From positions 63,169 to 127,168 of the forward strand of contig NZ_KE383944.1 in NCBI RefSeq assembly GCF_000422885.1: a DNA stretch of 64,000 bases. Reading direction: 5' to 3'. The notes under the pieces are model-generated. The model worked only from the letters and a program-made list of their open reading frames with translations, was not told where the DNA came from and searched no databases. Shown here piece after piece: positions 34,131 through 42,933 of the stretch. Positions within the stretch are counted from its first letter, which is position 1. Each line of letters starts with the position of its first letter. A program made the position numbers and the translations under genes. Origin of the DNA: Ottowia thiooxydans DSM 14619 (lineage in GTDB: Bacteria; Pseudomonadota; Gammaproteobacteria; Burkholderiales; Burkholderiaceae_C).

Positions 34131-35099
34131 ATGTCTGCAGTCTTGAATTCGCCTCGGCCCGACGCCGACGACCCAACCTCATCGCTTGAGCAGGTTGCAA
34201 ACCGCTTGCTCGAGGGCTTGCGCTGGCAGGCCCGAATCTTCCACGTGGGGCAGTACTGCGGCCGCTGGCGTGCGTCTACAAGCGGACACTCCCAGGCTAG
34301 CTTTCATCTGGTGCTGCACGGGCGCTGCTGGCTGCACCGGCCAGGTCATCCTTGCGTGGCGTTGGGGCCACGCGATGGTGTGTTTCTGCTGCGCGATATG
34401 CCGCATTTCATTTCGCCCTACGAGGACGCGAATATCGCTTGCCCGGCGCAGCCCATGCAGCCGCTGCAAGCTACAGGCAGCTTGGGTGCGACAGGGTTGG
34501 CCTGCGGCTTCTTTAGCTTTGATGGTCCAACCCAGGCGCTGGTGACGGGGGCTTTCCCTGATGTCCTGGTGCTTCGTGCTGGCCAGGAAGCCACGGCCGA
34601 CACGGCCTTGCTGTTTGAACTGATGCTGCGTGAGGCGCAGCGCAGTGCCGAGCCGGGCTCGGCAGCGTTGGACCGTCTGTCGGGCCTGCTTTTCTTCTAT
34701 GCGCTGCGTCAACTGGCCGTGACCGAACCTCAGGTGGGCGGCGTGCTGGGACTTTTGCGCCAGCCTGGTTTTGCTCCGCTGGTGCTCCAACTGCTGGAGG
34801 CGCCCGAGCAGCCTTGGAGCGTAGAAGCGATGGCGCGGCACGTACACCTGTCGCGGGCCGCATTGTTCCGGCGCTTTCAGTCGGCCTGCGGTCAGTCGCC
34901 CCTGCAGTTTTTGCTGTTGATACGGATGCAAGTGGCGACACAAAGATTGTCGCGCGGCGAGTCCATCGCGCGCGTGGCAGAAGCGGTGGGCTACGAATCG
35001 GTGGCGGCCTTTGCGCGGGCCTTCAAACGCACGATGGGTCAGCAGCCCGGTGCCTGGCGCCGCAGTGAAGCTTGCCAGGACGGGCCAAGCTCAGCGTAA
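34131..35099 (+). CDS. AraC-family transcriptional regulator with cupin domain
   Basis: The 322-residue product has an N-terminal cupin-like sensing domain (ASFHLVLHGRCWLHRPG...LGPRDGVFLLRDMPH) and a C-terminal pair of helix-turn-helix motifs (VEAMARHVHLSRAALFRRFQ and IARVAEAVGYESVAAFARAF). Regulators of this cupin type often control adjacent genes for small-molecule modification. It lies 130 bases ahead of the AhpD-like gene, on the same strand, and is the obvious candidate regulator of the following operon. Confidence 0.9.
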   Translation: MSAVLNSPRPDADDPTSSLEQVANRLLEGLRWQARIFHVGQYCGRWRASTSGHSQASFHLVLHGRCWLHRPGHPCVALGPRDGVFLLRDMPHFISPYEDANIACPAQPMQPLQATGSLGATGLACGFFSFDGPTQALVTGAFPDVLVLRAGQEATADTALLFELMLREAQRSAEPGSAALDRLSGLLFFYALRQLAVTEPQVGGVLGLLRQPGFAPLVLQLLEAPEQPWSVEAMARHVHLSRAALFRRFQSACGQSPLQFLLLIRMQVATQRLSRGESIARVAEAVGYESVAAFARAFKRTMGQQPGAWRRSEACQDGPSSA

Positions 35100-35226
35100 G
35101 CGTATTCATATTGCTGGAAGCAAGTGGGGATGAGGGGCGTTCGAGCAGTAAAGCGAGACCTTCGGGCATAGAACTTCTGTGCTCGCGTGCCGACAATTAA
35201 TTTTTGGGCTTCACCACTCTTTCGCC

Positions 35227-35811
35227 ATGACTCGCCTGACCTTGCACACTACCGAGACCGCTCCCGAGGGGAGCCGCGCCCTGGCCCTGAAAATTCAAGC
35301 TGCTAATGGTTTCTTGCCGAACCTCATCGGCATACTCGCCAATGCGCCAGAGGCACTGGAAACTTACGTGACCGTGAGCCAGCTCAATGCCACGGGTGGA
35401 CTCGGGTTGGCTGAGCGAGAGGTGGTGCAGATCACCGCTGCGCGTGTGCATGGCTGCGACTTCTGCGTGGCTGGCCATAGCAAGATTGCACTCAAGCAGG
35501 CCAAGCTGGCTGACACTCAAGTGATTAGCTTGCAACAAGGGCAAGACACCGGCGACGCCCGCCTGGACGCTGTGCGGCGCTTTGCCGAGTCCGTCATTGC
35601 CACGCGCGGCGCGGTAGACGATGAGGCGCTGGGAGGTTTCCTGGCTGCGGGTTTCGATCAGCGCCAGGCGCTTGATGTGGTGCTGGGCGTGAGCTTGGCG
35701 ACCCTGTGCAACTTCGCAAATAACCTGGCCCGCAGCGAAGTCAATCCCCAGTTGCAGCCCTTCTTGCCAGCCCAACTCCAACAGCAAGGCGGAGTCGTCC
35801 ATGCTGACTGA
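35227..35811 (+). CDS. Carboxymuconolactone decarboxylase/AhpD-family protein
   Basis: AhpD-like proteins use a CxxC...H proton-relay site for peroxide or disulfide chemistry. The 194-residue product has CDFCVAGH, with Cys at about 77 and 80 and His 84, inside VVQITAARVHGCDFC. ATG 35227 is used; the open frame upstream has no similarity. It overlaps the flavoprotein gene by 11 bases, which argues that both act in one pathway. Confidence 0.9.
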   Translation: MTRLTLHTTETAPEGSRALALKIQAANGFLPNLIGILANAPEALETYVTVSQLNATGGLGLAEREVVQITAARVHGCDFCVAGHSKIALKQAKLADTQVISLQQGQDTGDARLDAVRRFAESVIATRGAVDDEALGGFLAAGFDQRQALDVVLGVSLATLCNFANNLARSEVNPQLQPFLPAQLQQQGGVVHAD

Positions 35812-36889
35812 GGATCAACGCGGATGGTTGGACGCGAACGCCGAAGCACTGGATGCCAGCGATGTGCGTGCGTCCGTCGTGGTGCCGTGGTTAGGTGGTT
35901 CCGGTCTGCTAAGGCACGGTGTGCCAGAGGTGCAAGGCGGGCGTGGTGGACCCCTCAGCGATGCGATCGAATCTGTGTCCCAGGTGGCCGAGCATTCCGT
36001 GGCCGCGGCTTTTGTGTTCTGGGGGCAGCGCGTGCTGATAGAGCTCTTGTTGGCGAGCGACAACGAAGGGCTGCGGGCGCGTCATCTGCATGCACTCTTG
36101 CAAGGGCAGGGTGCGGGTGCTTCCGGTTTATCGAACGCCATGAAATTTCTCAGTGGCATCGAGACGCTCAACATCCGCGCCACTGCGCGCGATGATGGGC
36201 GTGGCTGGATCCTCGATGGCACCGTACCCTGGTGTACCAATCTTCGACCCGGCGACTTTCTGGCCGCGATGGCGGTCGAACGAGCCGATGGTGCGCCGCC
36301 GATGATCGTCGCGCTGCCGCACGACAGAGCGGGCTTGCAGCGGTCATCGGATCTGGATTTGATGGCGCTGCGTGGTACTCACACTGCTTCGTTGCGGCTG
36401 GATGGGGTGAAGATCGAACGCGATGACCTGTTGGCCGAGAGGGCTTCAGCCTACCTGCCTCGAGTTCGGCCGGCATTCCTGGGCCTGCAATGCGGTCTGT
36501 CCATTGGGCTGGCGCGCGCGGCACTGGCGGTGGCTGAACGGCGCGTAGGCGCGGGGCGCGACGTCCTCCTGGCGCCCATCCTGGCAGTGAAGACGCGGCT
36601 TGAAGATTTGGTGCGTGCGCTGAAGGATGGCGTGGACAGTGGACTGTTTGTCGCTGAGGCGCATCAGCTCTTTCGTATCAGGCTGGCCTTGCATGAAAGC
36701 GTGCACCAGGCCTTGCAGATGGAGCTGCAGGCCAGCGGCGGCCGGGCCTACCATCAAGACCTGCCGGGAGGCTTTGCCCGCAGATGGCGTGAATCAGCGT
36801 TCATTCCCATCGTGACACCTAGCGTGACTCAGTTGCTAGGTGAACTGGCCAAGCGCGACGCTAAGGTCACTGCTGGGGTGCCGGCGTGA
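35801..36889 (+). CDS. Acyl-CoA-dehydrogenase-like flavoprotein
   Basis: The 362-residue product has the acyl-CoA dehydrogenase fold: a helical N-terminal domain, the central beta-domain pattern GWILDGTVPWCTNLRPGDFL and MALRGTHTASLRLDGVKI, and a C-terminal four-helix domain with ASGGRAYHQDLP. The catalytic glutamate of true dehydrogenases was not located. Relatives with the same fold include FMNH2-dependent monooxygenases such as DszC and SfnC. Given the adjacent sulfonate/nitrate-type ABC genes, an oxygenase releasing a nutrient from an organic compound is plausible; this is inference. Confidence 0.82.
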   Translation: MLTEDQRGWLDANAEALDASDVRASVVVPWLGGSGLLRHGVPEVQGGRGGPLSDAIESVSQVAEHSVAAAFVFWGQRVLIELLLASDNEGLRARHLHALLQGQGAGASGLSNAMKFLSGIETLNIRATARDDGRGWILDGTVPWCTNLRPGDFLAAMAVERADGAPPMIVALPHDRAGLQRSSDLDLMALRGTHTASLRLDGVKIERDDLLAERASAYLPRVRPAFLGLQCGLSIGLARAALAVAERRVGAGRDVLLAPILAVKTRLEDLVRALKDGVDSGLFVAEAHQLFRIRLALHESVHQALQMELQASGGRAYHQDLPGGFARRWRESAFIPIVTPSVTQLLGELAKRDAKVTAGVPA

Positions 36890-36911
36890 GCGACATGCGC
36901 AGAGATCATCG

Positions 36912-37799
36912 ATGAGCGAGCTCCTCGAGTCCGCGTTGCCGCGCCCACTTCTTCAAGGCAGTGAGCTCAGCTTTGGCTATCCCGGCGGTGCGCTGGTGTT
37001 CGAACAGGTGTCGCTTGAAGTGGGTGAGCGAGAGATCGTGTGTCTGCTGGGCGGCAGCGGCTGCGGCAAGTCCACTCTGCTGCGCCAGCTTGGGCGCCTG
37101 GAGCAGACTGAAGGCGCGCAGTTAGCAGGCGAAGTGCGTTTGGCGGGGGAGCCATTGCGAGCACCACATCCGCGCATGGCCTTGGTGTTCCAGCAACCCA
37201 GCTTGCTGCCCTGGCTGGACGCGGCGCGCAATGTGGGTTTTGGCCTGGACTTCAAGCACCAGCCCGCGCTGGACAAAGCGGCCCGAACACGACGAGTGAA
37301 TGAGGCGCTGGCTGCCGTAGGCCTGCAAGGGCAGGGTGGTCTCTACCCCGCACAGTTGTCTGGGGGTATGGCGCAGCGTGTGGCTTTGGCCCGCGCGCTG
37401 GCGCGCGAACCGGAGCTGCTGCTGGCCGATGAGCCTTTCTCTGCACTGGATGCGGTCACTCGCGCTGAAATGCAGGAGCTGCTGGTCGAGGTAGTGCATC
37501 GGTGGCGCAGCGCCGTGCTGCTGGTCACGCACGATATTGATGAGGCCATCCTCGTGGGCGACCGCATCTTGCTGATGGGCGGCCACCCAGGGCGCATCGT
37601 TCGCGAATGGCGCGTGGATATCCCTCGCCCGCGGGAGGCTTATCCCGAAGCTGTCACCGCTTTGCGCCTGCAAATACTTGAAGCGTTGCATACGGTGCGC
37701 CATGCCGGTACGGCATCGATTAAGACATCGGCATCTCCCCATTTCTCTGACGCTCCAACGCCAAATATTTTCATGACCCAAGAGAGCACGACACCATGA
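36912..37799 (+). CDS. NitT/TauT-type ABC transporter ATP-binding protein
   Basis: ATPase subunit of the nitrate/sulfonate/taurine importer family. From ATG 36912 the 295-residue product has Walker A LLGGSGCGKSTLL, Q-loop VFQQPSLLPWLDA, signature LSGGMAQRVALARALA, Walker B LLADEPFSALD and the H-loop LLVTHDIDEAI. The C-terminal ~35 residues extend beyond the usual end and are Ser/Thr-rich. Its stop overlaps the ATG of the receptor gene (ATGA). Confidence 0.93.
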   Translation: MSELLESALPRPLLQGSELSFGYPGGALVFEQVSLEVGEREIVCLLGGSGCGKSTLLRQLGRLEQTEGAQLAGEVRLAGEPLRAPHPRMALVFQQPSLLPWLDAARNVGFGLDFKHQPALDKAARTRRVNEALAAVGLQGQGGLYPAQLSGGMAQRVALARALAREPELLLADEPFSALDAVTRAEMQELLVEVVHRWRSAVLLVTHDIDEAILVGDRILLMGGHPGRIVREWRVDIPRPREAYPEAVTALRLQILEALHTVRHAGTASIKTSASPHFSDAPTPNIFMTQESTTP

Positions 37800-39070
37800 C
37801 CTTCCGCTTTCCCCTTGACCGCGCGAATAACTCCCTCCCGGGCGATTCCACCCGCCTCTCGCACGTCTGCGCGTCGTCGAACTGCGGTTGCGGGCTCACA
37901 CGCCGTGACATGCTGCGCCTCAGTGCGCTGACCGGCGCGGGTGCTGCTGGGTTGTTGCGTGCAGGCGATGCGCGCGCGCAAGCCTTCAAGGGCGACGACC
38001 AGCCAGTGAAGATAGGCTATCTGCCTATTACCGATGCAACCCCGCTGCTGGTAGCGCACGGACGCAATCTGTTTCAGGAAGAAGGCCTTAAAGCGGAGGC
38101 ACCTCGCCTGTTCCGTAGCTGGGCGCAGATTGTGGAAGCCTTTGTCGCCGGGCAAGTCAACGTGATCCACCTGCTATCTCCGGCCACACTATGGGTGCGC
38201 TACGGTTCCAAGTTTCCCGCCAAGGTGGTGTCCTGGAACCACGTGAACGGCTCAGGCCTCACGGTGGCGCCCGATGTGCAGTCCCTGGCAGATCTGGGAG
38301 GGCGCACCGTCGCGATTCCCTTCTGGTACTCGATCCACAACATCTTGCTGCAAGATGTATTGCGCAACGCGGGGCTGACGGCCGTCACGCGTACACGCGG
38401 TGCCGCTATAGGTCCGAAGGAGGTGAACCTCGTTGTACTGGCGCCGGCGGAAATGGTCTCTGCGCTGGCAGGCAAGAGCATCGCGGGCTACATCGTGGCC
38501 GAGCCCTTCAACGCTGCCGCTGAAATCGCTGGCGTGGGCAAGGTGCTGCGATTTTCTGGCGACATTTGGCGCGACCATGCGTGCTGCGTCACTTTCCTGG
38601 CTGAACGCGACGTGGCGGACAAGCCCGAATGGACGCAACGCGTGACCAACGCGCTGGTCAAGGCGCAGAAGTGGACTCTGAGCAACCGCTTGCAGACGGC
38701 GCAGCTGCTCTCCAATAGCGGGCCTGGCAAGTACACCCCGCACAACCAGCAGTCCTTGGCCAAGGTGCTGGCCGCCACAGATTACTCGGACTATGAGAAA
38801 ACCGGAGTGGTACGAAATAAAGGCTGGCACCAGCGCCGCATCGACTTCCAGCCCTATCCCTATCCGAGCTATACGGAACGGTTGGTGCGTGCCATTCAAA
38901 CCACCAAGATTGAAGGCAATGATGACTTTCTTAAAGGGCTGGATCCGGCCTTCGTCGCGCGAGACCTGGTGGACGATCGCTTTGTACGCAAGGCCATCGA
39001 AAGCGTGGGTGGTCCTTCGGTCTTTGGTATTCCCGCCAATTACCGTCGGCAGGAAGTGTTTGCAATCTAA
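37796..39070 (+). CDS. NitT/TauT-type ABC transporter substrate-binding protein, Tat-exported
   Basis: The 424-residue receptor has an extended N-terminus with three cysteines (SHVCASSNCGCG), then a twin-arginine motif LTRRDMLRLSA and hydrophobic stretch, so folded export by Tat is expected. The mature part starts QPVKIGYLPITDATPLLVAHGRNLFQEEGL, which is the CmpA/NrtA/SsuA pattern. The fold suggests a small anion such as nitrate, bicarbonate, a sulfonate or similar. It is followed by a 157-base gap before the permease gene. Confidence 0.9.
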   Translation: MTFRFPLDRANNSLPGDSTRLSHVCASSNCGCGLTRRDMLRLSALTGAGAAGLLRAGDARAQAFKGDDQPVKIGYLPITDATPLLVAHGRNLFQEEGLKAEAPRLFRSWAQIVEAFVAGQVNVIHLLSPATLWVRYGSKFPAKVVSWNHVNGSGLTVAPDVQSLADLGGRTVAIPFWYSIHNILLQDVLRNAGLTAVTRTRGAAIGPKEVNLVVLAPAEMVSALAGKSIAGYIVAEPFNAAAEIAGVGKVLRFSGDIWRDHACCVTFLAERDVADKPEWTQRVTNALVKAQKWTLSNRLQTAQLLSNSGPGKYTPHNQQSLAKVLAATDYSDYEKTGVVRNKGWHQRRIDFQPYPYPSYTERLVRAIQTTKIEGNDDFLKGLDPAFVARDLVDDRFVRKAIESVGGPSVFGIPANYRRQEVFAI

Positions 39071-39227
39071 GGGTCCTCGTTCATGTTCGCTCCATACGCC
39101 TGGACTACGCGGCGCCTCGTTGCAAACACTTCTCAGCTAACGCGAGGTGAGGGTGCTTTGCGCCGCTGCCTGAACTCCTTGGTGGGGCCGTCAAGGCATT
39201 ATCAAAACATGCGCAAACGCTGATTGC

Positions 39228-39986
39228 ATGCTGCGCCGTTATCTGCTGCCTCTCACGGGGCTGACACTGATCTTGGGGCTGTGGTGGGTTGGCAGCCTCC
39301 TTCTTACAGCGCGCACACCCATCGCTGCAGCGTTCGCTCCCTGGCCCTCGCTGCAAGCACTGGCCGCGCTGCTGGTAGGGCCGGACATATGGCACCACAC
39401 CCTCCTGAGCATGGAGCGCGTAGGTGTAGGTCTGATGCTGGCCATTGCCTTTGGCGTGCCGTTGGGCATTGCCACGGGCATGTGGCGGGGCTTTGCTCAG
39501 ACCACGGGGCTGGTCTTCCAATTCTTGCGCATGATTTCGCCGCTTTCCTGGATGCCTATTGCCGTGATGGTGTTGGGGGTTGGCGACGCGCCGGTGTACT
39601 TCCTGCTGGCTTTCGCTGCCGTGTGGCCCATCTTGCTGAGTACGGCTGCTGGCGTGGCGCAGCTCGACCCCAATTGGCTGCTGTTGGCACGCAGTCTTTC
39701 AGCCACAGGGCGCGAGACCGTCTGGCGCGTCATTTTGCCGGGCGTCACGGCTCAAATCCTCACTGGCGTGCGGTTGGCCATAGGCATCATCTGGATTGTG
39801 TTGGTGCCCGCTGAAATGTTGGGTGTCTCGGCAGGATTGGGCTACTTCATTCTCGATACGCGTGACCGCCTGGCCTATTCAGAGTTGATGGCGGCGATTG
39901 TGCTCATCGGTGCGCTTGGTTTTCTGCTCGACCATGCCGCCCGCTGGTTGCACGCGCGTTGGCTGAGGGCGCCTGACCGAGATTGA
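39228..39986 (+). CDS. NitT/TauT-type ABC transporter permease
   Basis: The 252-residue membrane protein has about six hydrophobic segments and the EAA-loop region LLARSLSATGRETVWRVILPG that contacts the ATPase, typical of SsuC/TauC/NrtB permeases. ATG 39228 has no strong ribosome site. The 157-base gap upstream holds a small 46-codon frame (39082-39222) of no recognised family, so translational coupling to the receptor is lost although co-transcription is likely. Confidence 0.92.
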   Translation: MLRRYLLPLTGLTLILGLWWVGSLLLTARTPIAAAFAPWPSLQALAALLVGPDIWHHTLLSMERVGVGLMLAIAFGVPLGIATGMWRGFAQTTGLVFQFLRMISPLSWMPIAVMVLGVGDAPVYFLLAFAAVWPILLSTAAGVAQLDPNWLLLARSLSATGRETVWRVILPGVTAQILTGVRLAIGIIWIVLVPAEMLGVSAGLGYFILDTRDRLAYSELMAAIVLIGALGFLLDHAARWLHARWLRAPDRD

Positions 39987-40078
39987 GAGTGACACCTCGC
40001 GACGAACGGGGCTATGAAATCAACAAGTCAGTGCTCAGAGGCACAAACCTTCATGCGGCTCCACCACCGCTTGGAGGT

Positions 40079-40885
40079 TCAACCTTCCAGGGGCTTTGTT
40101 GACGTCGTCGACCGGCGAAACGGCGCCATCAGAAGTGCCCACAGGGATTGGCTGCGTGCGTCGCGTGCTGTTTCCAGCCCTATGGTCAAGGCTCGGCCTT
40201 TGTCGGGCGCAGCGGGAGAGGCGCTGCGGAACAACCGGTCGAACAGCGGAAGCACCGTGGCGTAATTGCTGTCGGTTTGAATGCGCTCGGCACTATGGTG
40301 TGTGCGGTGGTAGGCTGGTGTGACAATGAAATTGCGCAACACCTTGTCCAGCCCATCCGGTAGTGCCAAGCTGCTGTGTGAGAGTGTGCTGATCACCACT
40401 GCAGTCATGCTGTAAGTCAACACGGCCCATACTGGCGGCGCCAGCACCAGCAGCACCGGTAACGAGATCAGTGCGGTGATCACGTTTTCAACGGGGTGAT
40501 GCCGGTGTGTCGTTGTGGCATCCAGTTCGGGATCGCTGTGGTGCACAGAATGCAGGCGCCACAACCAGTTCACGTGATGTGAAATCCGGTGTAGCGCGTA
40601 GGCGATCGCGTCCAGGGTCAGAAACGTGATCACCCATTGCGCCCATACGGGGGTGCCCAATGACGAGAGCATGCCGCTTTCTGGCCTGATCTCCAATGCC
40701 CGGGAGGCCGCCCAGCTCAGTGTAGACGCCGAGAAAGCGGCGCCAAGCGCTAACGCGGAGAGCGCCAGATTTCGGAACCAGCGTAGAAGAGGCGGAGTGG
40801 AGCTTGGATGCAGCGGCAACACCACTTCCAGCAACATCGCCAAACTCAGGCTGAAGATAACGGCAGCGAGATAGAGATTCAGCAC
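40079..40885 (-). CDS. Sterol desaturase/fatty-acid hydroxylase-family membrane protein
   Basis: Integral-membrane di-iron oxygenase family. The product (268 residues from GTG 40885; a TTG at 40924 is also possible) has the histidine clusters HRISHH, HSVHHSD and HRHHP, plus HRTHHS further on, and several membrane segments. These eight-histidine motifs bind the di-iron centre. Substrate is unknown: hopanoids, sterol-like lipids, carotenoids or alkylglycerols are known for relatives. It lies downstream of the midcut-type protein on the same strand, about 60 bases away. Confidence 0.85.
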   Translation of the reverse strand: MLNLYLAAVIFSLSLAMLLEVVLPLHPSSTPPLLRWFRNLALSALALGAAFSASTLSWAASRALEIRPESGMLSSLGTPVWAQWVITFLTLDAIAYALHRISHHVNWLWRLHSVHHSDPELDATTTHRHHPVENVITALISLPVLLVLAPPVWAVLTYSMTAVVISTLSHSSLALPDGLDKVLRNFIVTPAYHRTHHSAERIQTDSNYATVLPLFDRLFRSASPAAPDKGRALTIGLETARDARSQSLWALLMAPFRRSTTSTKPLEG

Positions 40886-40942
40886 GCGCCTAATATATTT
40901 GAAGTGACTTGCATCTGGGTGCAAGTCTTATGCCTTCTCGAA

Positions 40943-41491
40943 TTACTGGTAGGGGTAGCTGAACCTGATGTCGCACTTGCCGTTTGTCGACAAGACCGTG
41001 CCCACCTGGCACTCTGGAAATTCGCTTGGGGGGGGCGTCATGATGTTCCAGGAACCGGGGTTGATCGCCTTGATCCGCAATTTGACGCCGGAGGTGTTGG
41101 TCAGGCGGGTCCACTCATCACCATTCACACTGCCTCCGGTGGCCGACGACAGGTTGAGTTCGGCAGGCGTTTCCACGACAGCTTCGGCTTGACCGATCAA
41201 GCCATGCCCGGCCGCCGTGGCAGCGACAGCGCCGCCGACCAATACGAGGTTCGACAGCAGTCTGCCATTCACTCGCCCGCGCAGCGCGCGGTATGCCACC
41301 ACAGTAAGTAACACGGCAAGAAGTATCAGTGTCCACTCGCCCAGCGTTGGGACCGCAGTAACGACAGGAACCTGCGCCGGCACCGGTTCGTAATCAATCA
41401 CGGGTGGAGGAATGCCGGCCCAGACTGATGAACCGGTGATGAGCAGCGTGGCCATGGCCAGGGTGCGCGCAATTGGAAATCTGCTGAGCAT
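40943..41491 (-). CDS. Midcut-by-XrtH-type protein (internal IPTL sorting motif)
   Basis: The 182-residue product has a signal peptide (ARTLAMATLLITGSSVWAG), then at about residues 48-75 the motif VPTLGEWTLILL with a hydrophobic stretch and the basic run YRALRGRVNGR, which is the exosortase-H (IPTL-CTERM) signal placed in the middle rather than at the end. A second hydrophobic segment (LLSNLVLVGGAVAATAAGHG) and a ~90-residue C-terminal domain with two cysteines follow. This arrangement matches the family known as midcut-by-XrtH. GGAGG 6 bases ahead fixes the start at ATG 41491; no exosortase gene is in the window. Confidence 0.8.
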   Translation of the reverse strand: MLSRFPIARTLAMATLLITGSSVWAGIPPPVIDYEPVPAQVPVVTAVPTLGEWTLILLAVLLTVVAYRALRGRVNGRLLSNLVLVGGAVAATAAGHGLIGQAEAVVETPAELNLSSATGGSVNGDEWTRLTNTSGVKLRIKAINPGSWNIMTPPPSEFPECQVGTVLSTNGKCDIRFSYPYQ

Positions 41492-41623
41492 GACGCCCTC
41501 CGAGTAATAATTTTTTAGCAACATGTATTGTGATCATGTTACTTAATTCATGTCAATGTGACTTAAGTCACGATTTACCCTTGGAATTGAGCGTTCTGAA
41601 GACGTCTTCGGGTTCTCAGGTCG

Positions 41624-42301
41624 TCAGGTGAGCGAGCCCGCACGCCTAAAGGTCAGATTGATTCTCTCCGTACCCAATAACGGATGAGTGCTTTCCTTGA
41701 TTGGCGCCACACCGTGAAAGCGCAGCCGGTCCACACCGCCCCAGACCACTACATCGCCATGAAACAGCGGCACCCGCTCCGCACGGTCCGTGCGGGTCTC
41801 ACCGCCCCATAGAAACAGGGCGGGAACACCAAGCGACACGGAGACAATCGGCGCCGAATAGTCGAACTCATTTTTGTCCTGGTGGAGCGACATCCGGGTG
41901 CCGGGGCGATAGCGGTTGATCAGGCATGCGTCGGGCACGAACCCGGCAAAGCCTGCTTGCGCGGCTGCTTCATATGCCAGTTGGTGAAAAGGTTCTGGCA
42001 AGGAAGGCCAATGCAACCCGCTTTCCGGGTCGCGGGGGGTGTAGCGGTACCCGTGAATATCGCTGGTCCAGCCCAGCGCGCCGCAGTTGGTCAGACGTAC
42101 CGACATGCTCCGTCCGCCCGGTGTGACCATTTGACGAAAGGGGGCTTGCACAATGATGGCTTGCAGGGCTGACCACACTGTTTGAACATAAGGAAGCGCG
42201 AAACCGCGCAGCACCATGGCTTGCTGGCCCAGGCGCTTCTCGCAACCCGCGAGGGGGTTGATGAGAGGATCATCCAGGTCGAACAGCGAGTCGGTGGTCA
42301 C
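41624..42301 (-). CDS. alkB: AlkB-like 2-oxoglutarate/Fe(II) dioxygenase, DNA repair
   Basis: Repairs alkylated bases by oxidative demethylation. The product has the AlkB core: YRPGTRMSLHQDKNE with the iron-binding HxD, RFHGV with the distal histidine, and the 2-oxoglutarate arginines in RINLTFRRAG. Start is uncertain: GTG 42301 gives 225 residues beginning TTDSLFDLDD, which resembles relatives; the frame opens as far as TTG 42349, overlapping the YqaA-like gene. It follows that gene on the same strand. Confidence 0.9.
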   Translation of the reverse strand: MTTDSLFDLDDPLINPLAGCEKRLGQQAMVLRGFALPYVQTVWSALQAIIVQAPFRQMVTPGGRSMSVRLTNCGALGWTSDIHGYRYTPRDPESGLHWPSLPEPFHQLAYEAAAQAGFAGFVPDACLINRYRPGTRMSLHQDKNEFDYSAPIVSVSLGVPALFLWGGETRTDRAERVPLFHGDVVVWGGVDRLRFHGVAPIKESTHPLLGTERINLTFRRAGSLT

Positions 42302-42317
42302 TGGGCTAGTTACTTGG

Positions 42318-42791
42318 CTAGGCACTGGGCCAGATATAGAGAAGGCCAAAGGTCATCACGACATACCTGAGGAACTTGCCAGCGGCCATGTAGCCGGTGC
42401 AAGGCAGCAGCGGCATTTTCAACCAACCGGCCACAGCGCACAAAGGGTCACCGATGATGGGCAGGAATGAGAGAAAGCACGCCTTGGGACCCAAGCGTTC
42501 CAGCCATTCGAGCGCGCGCAGATGCGTGGCCGAGTGCCGGTACTTATCGATCACCTTGTGCGCGCCCAGGCCCATCCACCAGGTCAGCATGCCGCCTAGC
42601 GTATTGCCCAACGTGGCCACCGCGATGGCGGGCCAGAGCAAGTGGGGGTTCAGTTTGATGAGGCCGAACACTGCCGGCTCGGAGCCCAGGGGCAGCAGAG
42701 TGGCAGAGGCGAACGCCAACACGAACACGGTGGATAGGCCGTATTCGGGCAGAGCGAGCGCGCTGAGAAGAGATTGCAGCCAAGCTTCCAT
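42318..42791 (-). CDS. YqaA-like SNARE-associated/DedA-family membrane protein
   Basis: Small inner-membrane protein of the YqaA branch, about 157 residues from ATG 42791. It has several hydrophobic helices, the conserved ATLGNTLGGMLTWWMG segment and the re-entrant motif GPKACFLSFLPIIGDPLCAVAGW. DedA-fold proteins are lipid flippases or scramblases; the YqaA branch is uncharacterised. The open frame runs 20 codons further upstream without similarity. It precedes alkB on the same strand. Confidence 0.85.
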   Translation of the reverse strand: MEAWLQSLLSALALPEYGLSTVFVLAFASATLLPLGSEPAVFGLIKLNPHLLWPAIAVATLGNTLGGMLTWWMGLGAHKVIDKYRHSATHLRALEWLERLGPKACFLSFLPIIGDPLCAVAGWLKMPLLPCTGYMAAGKFLRYVVMTFGLLYIWPSA

Positions 42792-42933
42792 GTGGCCGGC
42801 AAGTGTAGACCGTGTGGTGCTCAAGGGGATTGCCATCTCACCGCCGGTCATTTCAATTGCTGAAATTTTAAGCAGCTAGAATTGCCCTCCTGCCGGTCCT
42901 TCCTTGTCCTCCCCTCCGCGCCTTTCCAAGCCC

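Noticed and set aside
39082..39222. 46-codon frame between the ABC receptor and permease genes
   Set aside because: No ribosome site, no recognisable similarity and no link to the permease frame; likely chance.
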